DNA of 64,000 nucleotides from an uncultured Sphingomonas sp. (GCA_913775315.1 CAJYIX010000025.1:39134-103133), one strand, 5' to 3'. Shown: positions 28,446 to 37,425, counted from the stretch's first letter. A program made the numbers and translations. Notes: generated by a model not told the origin, from the sequence alone.

Positions 28446-28449
28446 TCGC

Positions 28450-28899
28450 TTGCGCATCCTCGTCGATGCCGATGCCTGCCCGGTGAAGGACGAGGTATAC
28501 CGCGTGGCCCTGCGCCACGCGGTACCCGTCACGATCGTCAGCAACAGCCCGATCCGGGTGCCGCCGCATGAGTTGATCGGGCGCGAGGTCGTCTCCGACG
28601 GGTTCGACGCCGCCGACGACTGGATCGCCGAGCGGGTGGATGCGGCAACCGTCGTGATTACCGCCGACATCCTGCTCGCTGATCGCTGCATCAAGGCGGG
28701 CGGCACGGTGATCGCGCCCAACGGCAAGCCCTTCACCGCCGCCTCGATCGGATCGGCGGTTGCGGTGCGAGCGATCATGGCCGACCTGCGCGCCGGCGGC
28801 GACCAGCTCGGCGGCCCCGCTCCCTTTTCCAAGACCGACCGCTCACGCTTCCTCCAGTCGCTCGACGAGGCGCTGGTGCGGCTCAAGCGCAAGGCGTAA
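28450..28899 (+). CDS. DUF188 (YaiI/YqxD) family protein
   Basis: 149 residues. The N-terminus RILVDADACPVKDEVYRVA and DDWIAERVDAATVVITADILLADRCIKAGG are diagnostic for DUF188, a PIN-like fold with conserved acidic residues and a suspected nuclease role. Translation must begin at the TTG at 28450 because the family N-terminus starts there and no ATG or GTG fits. It lies 4 bp after the helicase stop, so co-expression is likely. Confidence 0.87.
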   Translation: MRILVDADACPVKDEVYRVALRHAVPVTIVSNSPIRVPPHELIGREVVSDGFDAADDWIAERVDAATVVITADILLADRCIKAGGTVIAPNGKPFTAASIGSAVAVRAIMADLRAGGDQLGGPAPFSKTDRSRFLQSLDEALVRLKRKA

Positions 28900-28908
28900 G
28901 AACCGAAC

Positions 28909-29088
28909 ATGGCCGAACGCTTCGAACGACACCGCCAGCCCTGGACCGCCGACGAGATCCAGAAGCTCCACACCCTCGCGAAAAAGGGCATGGCGCTGAA
29001 GGCGATCGCCAAGGCGCTGACCCGCAGCGAGGAATCGACCAAGGAACGCGCCAAGGCCGACGGACTGTCGATCGCCAAGCTGCGCTGA
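28909..29088 (+). CDS. 59-residue SANT/Myb-like small protein
   Basis: Reads MAERFERHRQPWTADEIQKL and ends GLSIAKLR, with the pattern W-T-x-x-E-I-x-x-L-x-x-L-x-x-x-G...IAKAL.RS, a short tri-helical SANT/GcrA-like DNA-binding unit. It sits 9 bp after the DUF188 gene, and its stop is 1 bp before the next start, so it is well embedded in an operon. The high lysine content and good codon use support a real gene. Its target is unknown. Confidence 0.75.
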   Translation: MAERFERHRQPWTADEIQKLHTLAKKGMALKAIAKALTRSEESTKERAKADGLSIAKLR

Positions 29089-29089
29089 G

Positions 29090-30271
29090 ATGGCCGATTA
29101 CGACGCGATCGTGCTGGGGGCGGGCGCCGCCGGCCTGATGTGCGCGGGCGTCGCGGGCCAGCGCGGGAAACGCGTGCTCGTCATCGACCATGCCGACCGG
29201 CCGGGGAAGAAGATCCTGATTTCGGGCGGCGGCCGCTGCAACTTCACCAACACCGGCACCGTTCCCGATCGCTTCATTTCCGCCAACCCGCATTTCGCGC
29301 GGTCGGCGCTGGCCCGCTACACCCCCGCCGACTTCATCCAGCTGGTCGACGCCTATGGCATCGCCTGGCACGAAAAGACGCTCGGCCAGCTCTTCTGCGA
29401 CGGCTCCGCGCGCCAGATCGTCGACCTCTTGATGGAAGAGGGCGCAAAGGGCGGCGTCGAGGTTGCGCTCGGCCAGCCGATCGCCGCGGTCGATCATGCC
29501 GATGGTCGCTATCGCGTGACGTTCGGCGACCGCACCGCCAGCGCCCCCGCGCTCGTCATCGCGACGGGCGGGCCGTCGATCCCGAAGATGGGCGCGACCG
29601 GCTTCGCCTACGACCTCGCCCGCCGCTTCGGCCTCAAGGTGGTCGAGCCGCGCCCGGCGCTCGTCCCGCTGACGCTCGGCGGCGACGAGGTGCTGTTCCG
29701 CGAACTTTCCGGCGTCGCGACCGAGGTGGTGGCGAGCGCCGGCAAGGCCGCGTTCCGCGAAGCGGCCTTGTTCACGCATCACGGCCTGTCCGGCCCCGCG
29801 ATCCTTCAGGTGTCGAGCTATTGGCGCCACGGCCAGCCGATCGCGATCGACTTCCTCCCCGGCCGAACGCCGGGCTGGCTCAAGCAACTGAAGCGCGAGG
29901 CGCCGCGCACGACCGTCGCCCGCACGCTGACCGCCGCGCTGCCCGAGCGGCTGGCTGCGGTCCTCGGCGAGCGACTGGCGCTGTCCGGCACGCTCGCCGA
30001 CCTCACCGACGCGAAGCTCGCCGCCGCCGAACAGCGGCTCGGCAACTGGGCGTTCCATCCGAACGGGACGCAGGGCTATGCCAAGGCCGAGGTGACCGTG
30101 GGCGGTATCAGCACCGCGGAGCTGTCGTCCAAGATGATGGAGGCGCGTCGCACCCCCGGCCTCTACGCGATCGGCGAGGCGGTGGACGTGACCGGCTGGC
30201 TGGGCGGGTACAACTTCCAATGGGCCTGGGCGAGCGGGTTCGCGACGGGCGAAGCGATTGCTTTACACTGA
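29090..30271 (+). CDS. HI0933/YhiN family FAD-dependent oxidoreductase
   Basis: 393 residues. The FAD motif GAGAAGLMCAGVAGQRG follows AIVL, then KILISGGGRCNFTN, a diagnostic YhiN block, the LFTHHGLSGPAILQVSSYW region and the terminal TGWLGGYNFQWAWASGF. The family binds FAD; BaiN of gut clostridia is a relative, but the biochemical role in proteobacteria is unsettled. It is the last gene of the helicase-DUF188-SANT run. Confidence 0.88.
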   Translation: MADYDAIVLGAGAAGLMCAGVAGQRGKRVLVIDHADRPGKKILISGGGRCNFTNTGTVPDRFISANPHFARSALARYTPADFIQLVDAYGIAWHEKTLGQLFCDGSARQIVDLLMEEGAKGGVEVALGQPIAAVDHADGRYRVTFGDRTASAPALVIATGGPSIPKMGATGFAYDLARRFGLKVVEPRPALVPLTLGGDEVLFRELSGVATEVVASAGKAAFREAALFTHHGLSGPAILQVSSYWRHGQPIAIDFLPGRTPGWLKQLKREAPRTTVARTLTAALPERLAAVLGERLALSGTLADLTDAKLAAAEQRLGNWAFHPNGTQGYAKAEVTVGGISTAELSSKMMEARRTPGLYAIGEAVDVTGWLGGYNFQWAWASGFATGEAIALH

Positions 30272-30317
30272 GCATTGCCGCGCGGCAGAATGCCCCGACA
30301 AATCGGGGAGGATAGGC

Positions 30318-31238
30318 ATGGCCGGATCGATTCATTGGCTGGCAGGATTGCTGGTGCTGGCGCTCATCCCGTCGGCCGCACCCGCGCGCCAGAGCGGCGA
30401 GGCACCCGGCGAGCCGATGCTGGGCATGGAGACCATCCGCCTCTACCCCGGCCGCGCGCCCGGCGCGAAGGGCGACGGCCCCGACGAGACGCCGACGCTG
30501 ACGATCATGCGCCCGCACCGGGGGCACGAAAACGGCACCGCGATCGTCGTTGCACCCGGCGGCGGTTACATGGGGCTGGCCGACAATTTGGAGGGGCGAC
30601 AGGTGGCCGACTGGTTCGCCTCGCGCGGGGTGACCGCCTTCGTCCTCAAATATCGCGTCGGGGCCAAGGCGCGGCTGCCCATCCCGTTCGCCGACGGTCA
30701 CCGCGCGATCCGCTTCGTGCGCGCCAACGCGGCGAAATACGGCATCGACCCCAAGCGGATCGGCATGATCGGCTTTTCCGCCGGCGGGCACCTCAGCGCC
30801 ACCATCGCCGCGACCGGCGCGCCGGGCACCGGCGATGCAGTCGACCAAACCGATAGCCGCCCCGACTTCCTCGTTCTCGGCTATCCGTGGCTCGAGGGGA
30901 TGCAGATCGGCGCGAACGGCCGGTCGCAATATTGCGACTTCACCGGCGTGAAATGCGATCCCAAGCAATACACCCGGTATTTGCCGCTCAACTCGGTCAC
31001 CGCCCGGATGCCGCCGACCTTCCTCTACCACACCACCGGCGACAAGCTCGTCCCCGCGATGGGCAGCCTGCGCTTCTACGAAGCGCTTCAGGCCAAGGGG
31101 GTCGAGGCTGAGCTCCACGTTTTTGCGCGCGGCGATCACGGGACCGGTCTCGGCGGCTACGACCCCGCGCTCGCCCGCTGGCCCGAGCTGATGGAAGCGT
31201 GGCTGCGCGGTCTCGGCATGCTCACGCCCCCGCCCTGA
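30318..31238 (+). CDS. Exported alpha/beta hydrolase (BD-FAE/esterase type)
   Basis: 306 residues with a signal peptide (SIHWLAGLLVLALIPSAAPARQ). The oxyanion region VVAPGGGYMGLA, nucleophile GFSAGGHLSATIAA, an acid in HTTGDKLVP and the His in RGDHGTGLGGY make a complete Ser-Asp-His triad. The family includes secreted carbohydrate esterases and feruloyl-type esterases. GGGGAGG stands just before the ATG at 30318. Confidence 0.87.
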   Translation: MAGSIHWLAGLLVLALIPSAAPARQSGEAPGEPMLGMETIRLYPGRAPGAKGDGPDETPTLTIMRPHRGHENGTAIVVAPGGGYMGLADNLEGRQVADWFASRGVTAFVLKYRVGAKARLPIPFADGHRAIRFVRANAAKYGIDPKRIGMIGFSAGGHLSATIAATGAPGTGDAVDQTDSRPDFLVLGYPWLEGMQIGANGRSQYCDFTGVKCDPKQYTRYLPLNSVTARMPPTFLYHTTGDKLVPAMGSLRFYEALQAKGVEAELHVFARGDHGTGLGGYDPALARWPELMEAWLRGLGMLTPPP

Positions 31239-31376
31239 GCATCGCCTTGCTGACCGGCCGCCCGTCTTCTGTCGCAACGCAAAAGGAGAGCGAAGCGGTT
31301 CGATCGCGCGCCGGCCCGCTTCCACATGCGGGGGCGCGCCGGTACGCTGGGGCATGATCCGCCAGACTCGCCCGGC

Positions 31377-31751
31377 ATGAAACTCGGCCCGCTCCGCCTG
31401 AAGCTCCAGGTCGCGTGCGGCGATGCCGTCGCCTTTGGTCCGGGCAAGGCCGATCTCCTTGATGCCATCGCCGCAGAGGGGTCGATCGCGCGCGCCGCGG
31501 CGGCGATGGGGATGAGCTATCGCCGCGCCTGGCTGCTAGTCGACGAGATGAACCGCTGCTTCGACCCGCCGCTGGTAGAGACGCTGCGCGGCGGCGGGAC
31601 CGAGCGCGGGGCGCGCGTGACCGACACCGGCGCCGCCGTCCTTGCCGCCTATCGGGAGATGGAGCGCGACGCCGCGGCGCTCGCCGAACGCCCCGCCTAT
31701 GCGCGCCTGCGCACCCATCTTCGCGAGACGCCGCTCGCGCCGTCGAAATAG
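31377..31751 (+). CDS. ModE-like winged-helix regulator, DNA-binding domain only
   Basis: 124 residues, matching the N-terminal LysR-like winged HTH of ModE (KADLLDAIAAEGSIARAAAAMGMSYRRAWLLVDEMNRCFDPPLVETLRGGG). The C-terminal molybdate-binding (MOP) domains are absent, so it cannot sense molybdate in the E. coli way. It stands 87 bp upstream of a TonB receptor, in front of which lie short ATAC-containing direct repeats, so local control is plausible. Confidence 0.85.
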   Translation: MKLGPLRLKLQVACGDAVAFGPGKADLLDAIAAEGSIARAAAAMGMSYRRAWLLVDEMNRCFDPPLVETLRGGGTERGARVTDTGAAVLAAYREMERDAAALAERPAYARLRTHLRETPLAPSK

Positions 31752-31761
31752 CGCGACCTCT

Positions 31762-31793
31762 ATATACGGCCAGATACAGCCTCGATATACGCC
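31762..31793 (+). promoter_or_regulatory. Short direct repeats upstream of the TonB receptor
   Basis: ATATACGGC (31762-31770), AGATACAGC (31772-31780) and ATATACGCC (31785-31793) lie in the 87-bp gap between the ModE-like gene and the receptor. This AT-rich block stands out in GC-rich surroundings and probably covers the promoter. A role as operator is a guess. Confidence 0.35.
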
Positions 31794-31838
31794 GGAACAT
31801 AGAGCGGGGACCACCCCTGCCGAAAAGGGGTTCCGGTC

Positions 31839-34187
31839 ATGCTTGCATTCGTCGCCATGTCCCTACTGGCATCCCCGATGCAGACCGGCCCGGCCGCAGC
31901 GCAGGCCGACGACGACCGCCTTCCTGCCATCACCGTCACCGCCCGCCGGCGGGAGGAGGATCCGCAGGACGTGCCTGCCGCGATCTCGGTCGTGGGCGGC
32001 GACCTGCTCGACCGCAGCTACAGCTTGAATACGCAGGCGCTGACGACGCTGATCCCCAGCCTGAACTACAGCTCGGCCAATCCGCGCAACACCGCCTTCA
32101 CGATCCGCGGACTGGGGTCGAGCGTGGTGGCGGTCAGCCAGGCGAATGACGGCCTTGAACCCGGCGTCGGCTTCTATGTCGATCAGGTCTATCACGCCCG
32201 CCCCGCGACCGCCGCCTTCGACTTCGCGGATATCGAGCGGGTCGAGGAACTGCGCGGGCCGCAGGGGACGCTGTTCGGCAAGAACACCACCGCCGGCGCG
32301 CTCAACATCACCAGTCGCGCACCCAGCTTCACGCCCGAGGGGTTTGCCGAGATTTCGCTGGGCGAGCGCAACTTCGTCCAGGCGCGCGGCTGGGCATCGG
32401 GGCCGATCGGCGACACCCTCGCCTATCGCCTGTCGGGCGTCTCGACCCGCCGCGACGGCGTGATCGAGAATGTCCGCACCGGCCGCGACACCAACACGCT
32501 CGGCACGCAGGCGGTTCGCGGGCAGCTTCTGTTCCAGCCGCGCGAGGGGTTCCAGACCCGCCTGATCGCCGACTTCTCCAACTTCCAGGCCTATTGCTGC
32601 GGGCAGGTTTACCTGCGCACCGGCACCAGCCTTCGCGCCCCCGCCCGCCAGTTCGGCGGGCCGCAGGGGCTCGCGTCTCAGTTCGGCTATGCCCCGCCGA
32701 GCACGAACCCCTATGATCGCCTGACCGATATCGACGGCCCGCTCGGCGTCGACACGAACGAGGGCGGGGTGAGCGCGATCACCGACTGGAATCTCGGCCC
32801 CGTGACGCTGACCTCGGTCAGTGCATGGCGATTCTGGAACTGGGATGCGGAGAACGACCGCGACTATACCGGCCTGCCGGTGCAATTGTCGCAGCACATC
32901 CCCTCGCGGCAGGATCAGGCGAGCCAGGAGTTACGCCTCGCCTCGAACGGCACGGGCCCGCTCACCTATGTCGTCGGCCTTTACGGCTTCTGGCAGAAGA
33001 TCATCGGGCGGCCGATCAGCATCTACGGCCCCGCCGCCGCCCGCTATCTGATCGGCACGACGACCGGCGCGAACAACACCCCCGTCCCCGCCGACCTGCT
33101 CGACGGCTACGGCCAGGACGGGCGCACGGTCTTTCGTACGTCGAGCTATGCCGCGTTCGGTGAGGTCAACTGGCGCATCGTCCCCGACGTGACGCTGACC
33201 GGCGGCCTTCGCTACACCTATGAGGAAAAGGACGGCTCGTATCGCACGACCGTGTCGGGCGGGCCGGCGACGACCAACGCTGCGCTTATCAATGCGCGGC
33301 TCGGCGTCCTCAGACCGCAAAGCTATGCCGCGAGCGACCGAGACGGCAGCCTGTCGGGCCGCGGCAACATCGCCTGGGCAGTGAGCGACCGAACCCTCGC
33401 CTATGCAAGCTATGCGCGCGGGTTCAAGTCGGGGGGCATCAACATGTCGGGCCTGCCGCTCGACAATGCCAATCAGCCCGTCCTCGCCACCGCCGTCGTC
33501 CGGCCCGAGCGCAACGAGACGGTCGAGATCGGCCTCAAGAACACGCTCCTCGACCGGCGCCTGATCTTCAACATCGACGCCTATCGCACCCGCGTCCGCG
33601 ATTTCCAGGCGACGATCGTCGAGAATTCGACAACGCAGACGGTGCAGCTTCGCGGCTATCTGTCGAACATCCCCGCCGTGCGCGTGCAGGGGATCGAGGC
33701 GGACTTGATGGCGATCGTCGTCCACGGTCTGTCGATCCGCGGCAGCGTCGCCTATGCCGACGGCGTCTACACCGACTATCCCGCCGGTCCCTGCCCGCTG
33801 GAGGTTCAGACCGCGGCGACCGCGCGGTGCAGCCTGACCGGCCGCCGCCTCGCCTCCCTCCCCCGGCTCGCGGTGACGGGCGGGCTCGACTATGTCCGTC
33901 CGGTCGGGCGCGGCAAGCTCATCGTCCATGTCGACAGCGCCTCGCGCGGCGGGTTCAACGGCGACCCCAGCCTGTCGCGCTTCACCCGCATCCGCGGCTA
34001 CAATCTCACCAACGCCAATATCGGCTATCGCTTCGCGGACGGGACGGAGGTGATCGTCTGGGCGCGCAACCTGCTCGATGCCGACTATATCCAGAACCTG
34101 ACGATCCAGGCGGGCAATTCGGGCCTGATCCTCGGCAGCCCCAGCGATCCGCGCACGATCGGCGGGACGGTGCGCTTCGTGATCTAG
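31839..34187 (+). CDS. TonB-dependent outer-membrane receptor
   Basis: 782 residues: a short signal (FVAMSLLASPMQTGPAAAQA), a TonB-box-like ITVTARRREEDPQDVPAAISVV, the plug domain with GFYVDQVYHARP and VEELRGPQGTLFGKNTTAGALNI, and a 22-strand-type barrel ending in GGTVRFVI. This is the sphingomonad iron/oligosaccharide-type receptor class; the ligand cannot be told. Its 3' end overlaps the convergent cupin gene by 4 bp. Confidence 0.93.
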   Translation: MLAFVAMSLLASPMQTGPAAAQADDDRLPAITVTARRREEDPQDVPAAISVVGGDLLDRSYSLNTQALTTLIPSLNYSSANPRNTAFTIRGLGSSVVAVSQANDGLEPGVGFYVDQVYHARPATAAFDFADIERVEELRGPQGTLFGKNTTAGALNITSRAPSFTPEGFAEISLGERNFVQARGWASGPIGDTLAYRLSGVSTRRDGVIENVRTGRDTNTLGTQAVRGQLLFQPREGFQTRLIADFSNFQAYCCGQVYLRTGTSLRAPARQFGGPQGLASQFGYAPPSTNPYDRLTDIDGPLGVDTNEGGVSAITDWNLGPVTLTSVSAWRFWNWDAENDRDYTGLPVQLSQHIPSRQDQASQELRLASNGTGPLTYVVGLYGFWQKIIGRPISIYGPAAARYLIGTTTGANNTPVPADLLDGYGQDGRTVFRTSSYAAFGEVNWRIVPDVTLTGGLRYTYEEKDGSYRTTVSGGPATTNAALINARLGVLRPQSYAASDRDGSLSGRGNIAWAVSDRTLAYASYARGFKSGGINMSGLPLDNANQPVLATAVVRPERNETVEIGLKNTLLDRRLIFNIDAYRTRVRDFQATIVENSTTQTVQLRGYLSNIPAVRVQGIEADLMAIVVHGLSIRGSVAYADGVYTDYPAGPCPLEVQTAATARCSLTGRRLASLPRLAVTGGLDYVRPVGRGKLIVHVDSASRGGFNGDPSLSRFTRIRGYNLTNANIGYRFADGTEVIVWARNLLDADYIQNLTIQAGNSGLILGSPSDPRTIGGTVRFVI

Positions 34188-34495
34188 GCGAAATGCACCG
34201 CCAGCCAGACGGTCGGCTTGTCGGGATCGGTGAAAGTGACCCTGTGCGCGGCCCCGGCCGGGATCAGCAGGGGATCGCCCGGCGACAGCGCGGTCGCGGC
34301 CCCCTCCACCTCGACAACCGCGCGGCCCGCCAGCACCAGCACCCACTCGTCATGGGCCTGGACATAGGGGCGGTCGCTCGGCGTCACCTGTCCCAGCGAC
34401 ACGATCCGCTCGACCCGGCAGCCGGGGCGGGTCAGCAGGTCCTCGAAAACCTCGCCCCCGGACGCATCGGGTAGTGGGTGGAGCAGGTTGGTCAT
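34184..34495 (-). CDS. Small single-domain cupin
   Basis: 103 residues forming one cupin barrel (SDRPYVQAHDEWVLVLAGRAVVEVEGAATALSPGDPLLIPAGAAHRVTF). The usual first-motif HxH is reduced to AHDEW, with the Glu and the second-motif His kept, so metal binding is possible but incomplete. Stand-alone cupins of this size occur widely with no fixed role. Divergent from the oligopeptidase gene; the intergenic gap is 66 bp. Confidence 0.83.
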   Translation of the reverse strand: MTNLLHPLPDASGGEVFEDLLTRPGCRVERIVSLGQVTPSDRPYVQAHDEWVLVLAGRAVVEVEGAATALSPGDPLLIPAGAAHRVTFTDPDKPTVWLAVHFA

Positions 34496-34561
34496 GCGGC
34501 ACCTCGACACGTGGCACCGGCGTGTTAGCCCTCTCTCACCACAAGGCACAGGGGTTCGGGC

Positions 34562-36664
34562 ATGATTCGATGGGTAGCGGCGGCAAGTCTGGCAGCGATC
34601 GCGGTGGCGGCCACCGCACAGGAAGCGCCGCGCGCCGCGAAGCGCCCGCATCCCGTCGTCTCGCCAAACGGGACCCGCAACGACGACTACTACTGGCTGC
34701 GCGACGACACGCGCAAGAGTCCCGAAATACTCGCCTATCTGAAGGCCGAGAACGCCTATGCCGACGCGCGCATGGCCCCGTTCAAGCCGCTGGCGGACAA
34801 GCTCTATGCCGAGACCGTCTCGCACATCCAGCAGGACGACACGACCGTCCCGTACCGCGAGAATGGCTGGTGGTATCAGACGCGGTTCGTGAAGGGCGCC
34901 GACTATCCGCTGATCGAGCGTCGCCGCACCCCCGAGGCCCCAGCCGAACTGCTGTTCGACCAGAACGCCATGGCCAAGGGCCACGGCTTCTTCTCGCTCT
35001 CCGCCTTCGCCGTCAGCCCGGACAACAAGACGATCGCCTGGGCCGAGGACACCGTCGGCCGCCGCCAATATGTGCTGAAGGTCAAGGACATCGCCACCGG
35101 CCGCATCCTCGATCAGGGCCTTACCAACCTCGAGCCGGAGATCGTCTGGACCGGCGACGGCAAGTCGCTGCTCTATGTGGCGAAGGACCCGGTGACGCTG
35201 CGCGGCTACCGCGTGATGCTCCACGCGCTCGGCACGCCCGCCAGCGCCGACAGGCTGGTCTATGAGGAAAAGGACGACACCTATCAGATGGGCATCGGCC
35301 GGACCGCCGACGACAAGTTCATCTGCATCACCGTTTCCAGCACCGTCAGCGACGAGCAACGCTGCGCCCCGGTCGACCAGCCGACGCGCTTCACCGTCCT
35401 CGCGCCCCGCGCGCGCGAGTTCCGCTATTCGGCCGACCATGCCGGCGGCCGCTGGGTGATCCGCACCAACAAGGGGGCGAAGAACTACAAGCTCGTCACC
35501 ATCGCCGATGCCGCGCTCGGCCGCGGCCCCGCCGGGTGGACCGACCTGACGCGCGCCGACGACAAGGTGTTCATCGAGGGGTTCCAGCCCTTCGACAGCT
35601 TCGTCGCGATCGACCAGCGGCAGGGCGGCAACCGCATGATCCGCCTGCTCGGCAATGACGGCCGCTCGACACCCGTCGCCGCGGACGAGCCCGCCTATCG
35701 CATGGCGCTTTCGACCAACCGGGAGGCGAACGCCACAACCGTCCGCTATACCTATGGCTCATTGAAGACCCCGACGACGACGTACGAGGTCGATGCGCGG
35801 ACCGGCGAGCGCCGCGTGCTCAAGGTCGCGCCGGTCCCCGGCTACGATCCCGCCAACTACGTCACCGAACGCCTCTGGGCACCCGCGCGCGACGGCACGC
35901 GCATCCCCGTCTCGATCGTCTATCGCAAGGGCGTGAAGCGCGACGGCACCGCGCCGCTGTTCCAGTACGCCTATGGCAGCTACGGCTATTCGACCGATCC
36001 GGCGGTCGACCCCAGCCGCATCGCAATGCTCGACCGCGGCGTCGTCTATGCGATCGCGCATATCCGCGGCGGCCAGGAAATGGGCCGCGGCTGGTACGAC
36101 GACGGGCATCTGCTCAACAAGAAAAACAGCTTTACCGATTTCATCGACGTGACCCGCTTCCTCGTCGCGCAAAAGGTCGCGGCGAAGGATCGCGTCGCGG
36201 CGATGGGCGGCAGCGCCGGCGGGCTCCTCATGGGCGCGGTCGCCAACATAGCGCCCACCGACTACCGCGTGATGGTCGCGCAGGTGCCGTTCGTCGATGT
36301 CGTCACGACGATGCTCGACGCCAGCATTCCGCTCACCACCTTCGAATATGACGAATGGGGCAATCCCGCGCAGAAGGGTTACTATGATTACATGCTGAGC
36401 TATTCGCCCTACGACAATGTCGAGGCGAAGGCGTATCCGGCGTTGTTCGTCGGCACCGGCCTCTGGGACAGCCAGGTGCAATATTACGAGCCGGCCAAAT
36501 GGGTCGCAAAACTTCGCGCGACCAAGACGGGCACCGCGCCGCTTCTTTTCCGTACCAACATGGAGGCGGGGCACGGCGGCAAGTCGGGCCGGTTCGAACG
36601 GTATCGCGACGCATCCGAATGGCAGGCCTTTGTCCTCGACCAGCTCGGCGTCGCGAAGAACTGA
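34562..36664 (+). CDS. S9 family peptidase, oligopeptidase B-like, exported
   Basis: 700 residues. After a signal peptide (MIRWVAAASLAAIAVAATAQE) comes KRPHPVVSPNGTRNDDYYWLRDDTR, typical of oligopeptidase B, then a beta-propeller and a C-terminal alpha/beta-hydrolase domain. That domain has Ser551 in GGSAGGLLM, an Asp in GTGLWDSQVQ and a His in AGHGGKSGR. The enzyme cuts short peptides after basic residues. E. coli PtrB is cytoplasmic, so the leader here points to a periplasmic form. A long hairpin follows. Confidence 0.9.
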   Translation: MIRWVAAASLAAIAVAATAQEAPRAAKRPHPVVSPNGTRNDDYYWLRDDTRKSPEILAYLKAENAYADARMAPFKPLADKLYAETVSHIQQDDTTVPYRENGWWYQTRFVKGADYPLIERRRTPEAPAELLFDQNAMAKGHGFFSLSAFAVSPDNKTIAWAEDTVGRRQYVLKVKDIATGRILDQGLTNLEPEIVWTGDGKSLLYVAKDPVTLRGYRVMLHALGTPASADRLVYEEKDDTYQMGIGRTADDKFICITVSSTVSDEQRCAPVDQPTRFTVLAPRAREFRYSADHAGGRWVIRTNKGAKNYKLVTIADAALGRGPAGWTDLTRADDKVFIEGFQPFDSFVAIDQRQGGNRMIRLLGNDGRSTPVAADEPAYRMALSTNREANATTVRYTYGSLKTPTTTYEVDARTGERRVLKVAPVPGYDPANYVTERLWAPARDGTRIPVSIVYRKGVKRDGTAPLFQYAYGSYGYSTDPAVDPSRIAMLDRGVVYAIAHIRGGQEMGRGWYDDGHLLNKKNSFTDFIDVTRFLVAQKVAAKDRVAAMGGSAGGLLMGAVANIAPTDYRVMVAQVPFVDVVTTMLDASIPLTTFEYDEWGNPAQKGYYDYMLSYSPYDNVEAKAYPALFVGTGLWDSQVQYYEPAKWVAKLRATKTGTAPLLFRTNMEAGHGGKSGRFERYRDASEWQAFVLDQLGVAKN

Positions 36665-36673
36665 TTGATTTCA

Positions 36674-36707
36674 CTGGGGCCGTGACATTCCAACGTCGCG
36701 GCCCCAG
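36674..36707 (+). terminator. Terminator hairpin after the S9 peptidase gene
   Basis: CTGGGGCCGTGAC (36674-36686) pairs with GTCGCGGCCCCAG (36695-36707), giving 13 bp with one G-U and an 8-nt loop, starting 10 bp after the stop codon. No clear T tract follows. Confidence 0.75.
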
Positions 36708-36755
36708 TTGCGATCGGTGCTTCGATCCAATGTCCTTAATAATCTGCAACGACCA

Positions 36756-36778
36756 GCATCGGATCGAAAGATCGATGC
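36756..36778 (+). promoter_or_regulatory. GAAA-capped hairpin in the leader of the MucR/Ros gene
   Basis: GCATCG-G-ATC, the loop GAAA, then GATCGATGC form a 9-bp stem with one bulged G and a tetraloop. It is 126 bp before the MucR start, in the 196-bp gap after the terminator. The rest of that gap is relatively AT-rich (for example CCTTAATAATCTGC) and should hold the promoter. It could be an RNA structure or a DNA site for the autoregulating Ros/MucR protein. Confidence 0.4.
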
Positions 36779-36903
36779 CGGTCCTTCATTGATGCCAAAG
36801 AAGCAAGACCGGACGCATCGACTTTACTGTTCGGACGTTGCATAGGCGAACCGCGAGCACTGCGCTCGTCCGCAAATGGTCGCAGCCAGAACAGGAACGT
36901 CTC

Positions 36904-37425
36904 ATGTCCGAAGAAGCCACGTTGAATGCCGTCGAACTCGCCACCGAACTGACGATCGCCTGGCTCGGCAACCAGAACAATCGCGTATCGGCCGAAGATG
37001 TGCCGGCGTTCCTTCGCACGATGCACTCGACCATCAACGAACTTTCGGGCGGTACGGGCCAGACCGTCGAACACGCCGAAACGCCGACCGTCGACGGCGA
37101 TTTCACGCCCGCCGTTTCGGTGCGCAAGTCATTGGCGTCGAAGGATCACATCCTGTCGATGATCGACGGCAAGCCCTATCGGACGCTGCGCCGCCACCTG
37201 TCGACCAACGGCCTTACGCCCGACGAGTATCGCGCGCGGTACAACCTCAAGGCCGACTACCCGATGGTCGCGCCGAGCTATTCGGAGGCGCGCCGCGCGA
37301 TGGCCAAGCAGATCGGCCTGGGCTCCAAGGGTCGTCAGGCCCGCGCCGGTGCGACGAAGGAGGCGGCCGCGCCCGCCGCCGCCCCGACGCGGCGCCGCAA
37401 GAAGAGCGACACCGCCGCCGACTGA
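36904..37425 (+). CDS. MucR/Ros family transcriptional regulator with degraded zinc site
   Basis: 173 residues. The core KDHILSMIDGKPYRTLRRHLSTNGLTPDEYRARYNLKADYPMVAPSYSEARRAMAKQIGLG is Ros/MucR. The usual first Cys of ICLEDGK is Ser here and the second His is Asn, while Asp and the first His remain, so the zinc finger is probably metal-free. Zinc-less homologues are known in rhizobia. The tail is Ala/Lys/Arg-rich. MucR proteins are oligomeric, H-NS-like silencers of surface and virulence genes and repress themselves. Confidence 0.9.
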   Translation: MSEEATLNAVELATELTIAWLGNQNNRVSAEDVPAFLRTMHSTINELSGGTGQTVEHAETPTVDGDFTPAVSVRKSLASKDHILSMIDGKPYRTLRRHLSTNGLTPDEYRARYNLKADYPMVAPSYSEARRAMAKQIGLGSKGRQARAGATKEAAAPAAAPTRRRKKSDTAAD

